Source of the DNA: Geodermatophilus normandii | GTDB taxonomy: Bacteria > Actinomycetota > Actinomycetes > Mycobacteriales > Geodermatophilaceae | Reading direction: 5' to 3' | Length of the DNA stretch: 64,000 nucleotides | Assembly (NCBI RefSeq): GCF_003182485.1 | Contig: NZ_QGTX01000001.1 | Coordinates: 4,240,001-4,304,000 of the forward strand | Shown here: piece by piece, positions 60,566 to 64,000 of the stretch | How positions within the stretch are numbered: the first letter of the stretch is position 1 | Layout of the letters: every line of letters begins with the position of its first letter | Translations under genes and position numbers: made by a program | Notes under the pieces: generated by a model | The model's database searches: none | Told to the model about the DNA's origin: nothing | The model's input: the letters and a program-made list of their open reading frames with translations, nothing else

Positions 60566-62806
60566 TCACGTGGCGCGCGCGTCCCGCGCCACCGCGACCA
60601 GCCGGTCGAGCTCGGCCGGCGGGATGGCGGAGCCGAAGTCGGCGGCGAAGCGGCGCATCGGCATGGAGCCGATCATCTGCAGCATCCCGGCGTGCATCTC
60701 CGCGGCGCCGTCCGGCATGGACGCGAGGAAGCCCTCGAGCAGCTGCGGGCCGACCACCGGGTGCTCGAACCACTCGGCCACCGACGAGCCGAGCGTGAGC
60801 TCCGGGACGACCGTGTCCCCGGCCAGGGTCACGGTCTCCTCTGCCAGCACCTCGGCGGCGCTGGCGCCGACCTGCACGGTGTACTCCCCCGGCGCCACGA
60901 CCCAGCCGCCCTCCCGGACGTCCCAGTAGGCGAAGGCGCGGCGGTCGAGCTCCAGCTCCACCGTCCGCGACTCCCCCGGCTCCAGCGCGACCTTGGTGAA
61001 CGCGCGCAGCTCCCGCGCCGGGCGGCGGACCGGGCCGGCCGTCGTGGCGACGTAGACCTGCACCACGTGCCGGCCCGCCCGCTCCCCGGTGTTGGTCACG
61101 GTGACCGACACCAGGGCGGTGTCGTCACCGGTCGCCGTCACCCGCAGGCCGGAGGTGTCGACGGTCGTGTAGCCCAGCCCGTGGCCGAACGGGTAGCGCA
61201 CCGGACGGCCGACGGTCGTGTAGTGGCGGTAGCCGACCATCACGCCCTCGCCGTAGCGGACGTGCCCCTGCTCGCCCGGGAAGTCCAGGAAGCTGGGGTT
61301 GTCCTCGAGGCGCAGCGGGATCGACTCCGCCAGCCGCCCCGACGGGCTCACCGCGCCGGTGAGCAGGTCGGCCAGCGCACTGCCGCCGGCCTGGCCGAGC
61401 AGGAAGCCGGCCAGGACCGCGTCGACGTCGTCGTGCCAGCCCTCCAGCGAGACGATGCCGCCGGAGGACAGCACGACGACGGTGCGCGCGCTGGCCGCGG
61501 CCACCGCCCGGATCAGCTCCACCTGGACGGCGGGCAGGTCGATCGTGGCGCGGTCGAAGCCCTCGGACTCGTCGTCCTCGGCCAGCCCGGCGAAGACGAC
61601 GGTGACGTCGGCGTCCCGCGCGAGCGCGACGGCCTCCTCCCGGAGGGAGTCGCCGGGGCCGTCGAGGGAGAAGCCGGGCGCGAAGGAGACGGCGGGCAGC
61701 GCCTCCCGCAGGGCCGTCAGGGCGTCGTCGACCCGGGTGGCGTTGACGTGCGAGCTCCCGCCCCCCTGGTAGCGCGGCGTCCGGGCGAACTCCCCGACGA
61801 CGGCGACCCGCGTCCCCGGCGCCAGCGGCAGCACGGCGCCGTCGTTCTTCAGCAGCACCGCGCACTGCGCGGCCAGCTCCCGGGCGAGCGCGTGGTGCGC
61901 GTCGACGTCGAAGGCCCCGGCCGGCTCGGCCACCAGGTCGGCCAGCGCGGCCACCCGCCGGGCACTGCGGTCGACGAACTCCTCGTCCAGCTCCCCGGAC
62001 CGGACCGCCTCGACGACGAGCCGGTTGCCGGCGCCGGCGTCGCCGGGCATCTGCAGGTCCAGCCCGGCCCGGAGGGCCGCGACCCGGTCGTCGACGGCGC
62101 CCCAGTCGGACACGACGACACCCTCGAAGCCCCACTGCTCGCGCAGCACCTCGGTGAGCAGCCAGTGGTTCTGCGAGGCGTAGACGCCGTTGACCTTGTT
62201 GTAGGCGCACATGACGGTGGCCGGCCGCGCCTCGGTGACGATCCGCTCGAAGGCGGGCAGGTAGATCTCGCGCAGGGTCCGCTCGTCGACGTCGGCGCTG
62301 ACCTGCATGCGCTGCGTCTCCTGGTTGTTGGCCGCGAAGTGCTTGACCGAGGCACCGGCTCCCGCCGCCTGCTGGCCGCGGACGTGCGCGGCGCCGAGCA
62401 CGCCGGTCAGCAGCGGGTCCTCGGAGTAGTACTCGAAGTTCCGCCCGCCCAGGGGGGACCGCTTGACGTTCACGCCCGGGCCGAGGACGACGGGCACGCC
62501 GAGGGCGCGGGCCTCCCGGCCGACCGCGGCGCCGACCCGCTCGGCGACGTCGGGGTCCCAGCTCGACCCCACGCCGACCGCCGGCGGGAAGCAGGTGGCG
62601 GGGACGCTCCGCAGCAGCCCGATCCGGTCGAAGTCCCCCTCCTGGCGGCGCACGCCGTGCGGGCCGTCGGTGAGCACCACCGAGGGCAGCCCGGCCGCCT
62701 CGACCGCCGGCGTGGACCAGAAGTCCTGTCCGGACAGCAGCGCCGCCTTCGTCTCGAGGGGCAGCGCGTCCAGGTCGGACCGGTCGGGGGGCGTGGCGGA
62801 GGTCAC
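60566..62806 (-). CDS. Glycoside hydrolase family 3 (beta-glucosidase-like)
   Basis: A 746-residue GH3 enzyme: N-terminal barrel with 'VVLTDGPHGVR', 'GPGVNVKRSPLGGRNFEYYS', 'GASVKHFAANNQ', 'CAYNKVNG' and nucleophile Asp234 in 'VVSDWGAVDD'; then the alpha/beta sandwich ('VAVVGEFARTPRYQGGGSS') and a C-terminal Fn3-like domain. No signal peptide is seen, so it acts in the cytosol, probably on imported beta-glucosides. GTG 62806 (or 62809) is the start. Confidence 0.92.
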   Translation of the reverse strand: MTSATPPDRSDLDALPLETKAALLSGQDFWSTPAVEAAGLPSVVLTDGPHGVRRQEGDFDRIGLLRSVPATCFPPAVGVGSSWDPDVAERVGAAVGREARALGVPVVLGPGVNVKRSPLGGRNFEYYSEDPLLTGVLGAAHVRGQQAAGAGASVKHFAANNQETQRMQVSADVDERTLREIYLPAFERIVTEARPATVMCAYNKVNGVYASQNHWLLTEVLREQWGFEGVVVSDWGAVDDRVAALRAGLDLQMPGDAGAGNRLVVEAVRSGELDEEFVDRSARRVAALADLVAEPAGAFDVDAHHALARELAAQCAVLLKNDGAVLPLAPGTRVAVVGEFARTPRYQGGGSSHVNATRVDDALTALREALPAVSFAPGFSLDGPGDSLREEAVALARDADVTVVFAGLAEDDESEGFDRATIDLPAVQVELIRAVAAASARTVVVLSSGGIVSLEGWHDDVDAVLAGFLLGQAGGSALADLLTGAVSPSGRLAESIPLRLEDNPSFLDFPGEQGHVRYGEGVMVGYRHYTTVGRPVRYPFGHGLGYTTVDTSGLRVTATGDDTALVSVTVTNTGERAGRHVVQVYVATTAGPVRRPARELRAFTKVALEPGESRTVELELDRRAFAYWDVREGGWVVAPGEYTVQVGASAAEVLAEETVTLAGDTVVPELTLGSSVAEWFEHPVVGPQLLEGFLASMPDGAAEMHAGMLQMIGSMPMRRFAADFGSAIPPAELDRLVAVARDARAT

Positions 62807-62903
62807 CACCCCATCCTGCTGTGCCGCGGACCGCACGGCCTCGCAGCTGCCGACCAGTGGCAGCGCCGCTCGGTGCAGCGCGGCGTCCGCCGGGCCGGCT
62901 CGA

Positions 62904-63152
62904 CTCCTCGGCGTCGCTGTGGACCTCGACCGTCAGCGGCGTCCCCCGGGTCCCGGAGGGGAAGGCCCAGCTGCCCACGGTGTCGCTCCACGCCCAGGGG
63001 GTGGCCGACAGCGCGAGACCGGAGCGCTCCGGCCGCAGCACCACGACGTAGGGGGCGCGGCGGAGGCTGGAGACCATCCCGCGGTGGTGGGACGCCGGCC
63101 GCCGGGGCAGCCGGGTGAGCACCGTGGTGGCGCCCTGAACCGAGACCGGCAT
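62904..63152 (-). pseudogene. GH2 beta-galactosidase/glucuronidase-like fragment
   Basis: The frame encodes 'LPRRPASHHRGMVSSLRRAP', 'YVVVLRPERSG', 'TPWAWSDTVGSWAFPSGTRG' and 'TPLTVEVHSDAEE', which resembles the region after the catalytic barrel in GH2 enzymes (..RPxSHxR....PY.AV.P...W.WSD.V.SW..P...G.P.TVEVYSDA.EV). The catalytic part and the end are absent, and no stop or start fits. It is a remnant lying between two sugar-related genes. Confidence 0.5.
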
Positions 63153-63165
63153 GAGCACGTCGTGA

Positions 63166-63202
63166 CCCGGTGGGGTGGGCCGGGTGCCCCACCCCACCCG
63201 GG
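63166..63202 (-). terminator. Hairpin terminator of the nucleoside hydrolase gene
   Basis: Arms cccggtggggtgggc and gccccaccccacccggg pair with a one-base bulge on each side of a short loop. It lies just downstream (minus strand) of the stop at 63209. Confidence 0.65.
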
Positions 63203-63208
63203 CGCCGG

Positions 63209-64000
63209 TCACACCCGCCCCGGGGCCCCGACCGCCTGCCGCTCGTGCCGCCGCAGCTTGGCGTGGAGGTCGGCGACCAGCAGCCGGACGTCGACGTCGA
63301 CGTACACGCGCCGGGACGCACCCCCGGGCGCGGACGCGGTCTCGGTCCACGCACTGGTGGCGTCGCTGAGGGCGGTCAGCAGCAACGGCGGGGTGTCGCC
63401 CAACGGCCAGGTCTCCCCCTGCTCCACGAAGTCGGGGATCGGCAGCTCGACGTACCGCTGCCACAGCCACGCCCCCACCCGGCCCGCCCCACCCAGGTCC
63501 TGCTCCAGTTCGGCGACGGAGTACTCGCACCGCCGGTAGGTCTCCAGCGGGAACTGGGAGACGGCGAGATCGGTGCGGGCCAGCACCTCACGGGCTGCTC
63601 CGGCGTCGGTCTCCCGGTTGTACTCGAAGGCGGCCGGGTCCAGCGCCCCGCCGACCCAGACCAGCGTCAGCCGCGACGCGATCTCCGGCGCCTGCCGCAA
63701 CGCCTGCGCGACGTTGGTGAGCGGCCCGGCGCAGACCAGGAACAGCGGCAGTGGGTCGTCCCGCCGGGCCTCGGCGACGATGAGGTCCGCCGCGGCCGAG
63801 CGGGTGTCGCCTGCGTCCAGGAGCACGTCGCAGCCGGCGGCGACGGCCGGCCGGGGGCCGTCGACCACGTCCACCAGCTCCTCGGCGAACCGGGCGCCTC
63901 TCCCCGCGGTGCCCTCGGGTGGCCCGAACACCGGGTTCAGGTGCGAGCTGGTCACCGCGTCCACCCGGTTGGCGGGGCTGAGCAGGTGGTGGGCCAGGGC
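63209..64000 (-). CDS. Nucleoside hydrolase, 3' part (partial)
   Basis: 263 residues of an inosine/uridine-preferring nucleoside hydrolase-type protein, cut by the window end. Visible: 'ALAHHLLSPANRVDAVTSSH', 'DVLLDAGDTRSAAADLIVAE', 'PLFLVCAGPLTNVAQAL', 'LTLVWVGGAL' and 'EYNRETDAGAAREVLA' (Asn/Asp of the ribose-calcium site). The N-terminal DxDxxxDD calcium motif lies outside. It would release a base from a nucleoside; some relatives act on other N-glycosides. Near GH3 and GH2 remains, a catabolic locus is likely. Confidence 0.85.
   Translation of the reverse strand, partial: ALAHHLLSPANRVDAVTSSHLNPVFGPPEGTAGRGARFAEELVDVVDGPRPAVAAGCDVLLDAGDTRSAAADLIVAEARRDDPLPLFLVCAGPLTNVAQALRQAPEIASRLTLVWVGGALDPAAFEYNRETDAGAAREVLARTDLAVSQFPLETYRRCEYSVAELEQDLGGAGRVGAWLWQRYVELPIPDFVEQGETWPLGDTPPLLLTALSDATSAWTETASAPGGASRRVYVDVDVRLLVADLHAKLRRHERQAVGAPGRV

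Overview
The window is about 64 kb of very GC-rich, gene-dense DNA with GTG/TTG starts, mycothiol-type enzymes, a fabH-acpP-fabF-accD block, DUF3145, DUF5872, WS/DGAT and HelR-type genes. This points to an actinobacterium, most likely the Geodermatophilaceae (Blastococcus/Modestobacter/Geodermatophilus-like). The family assignment is inference from gene content and style.

Layout. 1-4.25 kb: type II fatty-acid synthesis block (3' end of a biotinyl-like protein, fabH, acpP, fabF, acyl-CoA carboxyltransferase), closed by a strong hairpin. 4.5-9.6 kb: DUF3145, a membrane diguanylate cyclase, a mycothiol-dependent isomerase-like protein, a secreted M23 peptidase with a structured leader, and a DUF1707 membrane protein. 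9.8-13.3 kb: a tRNA-Met(CAU) gene, a dead tyrosine integrase, a PAS-SpoIIE-HATPase-STAS regulator and a second copy of the tRNA 3' end; this reads as a small decayed integrative island with both att sites preserved. 13.4-17.4 kb: WS/DGAT acyltransferase and a TetR/CocE-hydrolase operon. 18-21.1 kb: helR with a rifamycin-associated element, and a divergent SDR. 21.3-28.8 kb: regulators (LysR, TetR) with their transporter partners, a tspO pseudogene, a secreted proline-rich protein with a frame-breaking 14-bp tandem repeat, another secreted protein, and DUF2505. 28.8-32 kb: a single-chain acyl-CoA carboxylase (BC-BCCP-CT). 32-38.7 kb: NarL-type two-component pair, Ser/Thr kinase whose membrane anchor lies out of frame, and a K+ channel. 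38.7-41.8 kb: glycerate kinase, acyl-CoA dehydrogenase and a Cys-rich membrane-anchored protein. 41.9-46 kb: amide-use locus (MarR, AmiC-like cytosolic sensor, APC permease, acetamidase). 46-49.2 kb: lipase-like hydrolase, a fused dithiol-oxidase-like flavoprotein/methyltransferase and its divergent XRE-cupin regulator. 49.2-57.9 kb: GGDEF-EAL protein, subtilase with a Trp-pentad tail, CoA transferase, DUF5872, and a TetR/MFS efflux pair. 57.9-64 kb: DUF1707 protein, a mazF-like remnant, LCP ligase, GH3 glycosidase, a GH2 remnant and a nucleoside hydrolase cut by the window edge.

The strongest non-routine signals are the intact RAE between helR and an SDR; the att-flanked island with an integrase whose catalytic Tyr codon is an amber stop; the 14-bp repeat that sets the reading frame of a secreted repeat protein; the flavin-disulfide/methyltransferase fusion with a His-rich tail; and a candidate c-di-AMP-type leader upstream of the M23 peptidase. 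Several genes (21.3, 25.4, 26.8 and 37.0 kb) carry apparent single-base frameshifts. These may be real decay or phase variation, or sequence errors in GC-rich DNA; reads are needed to tell which.
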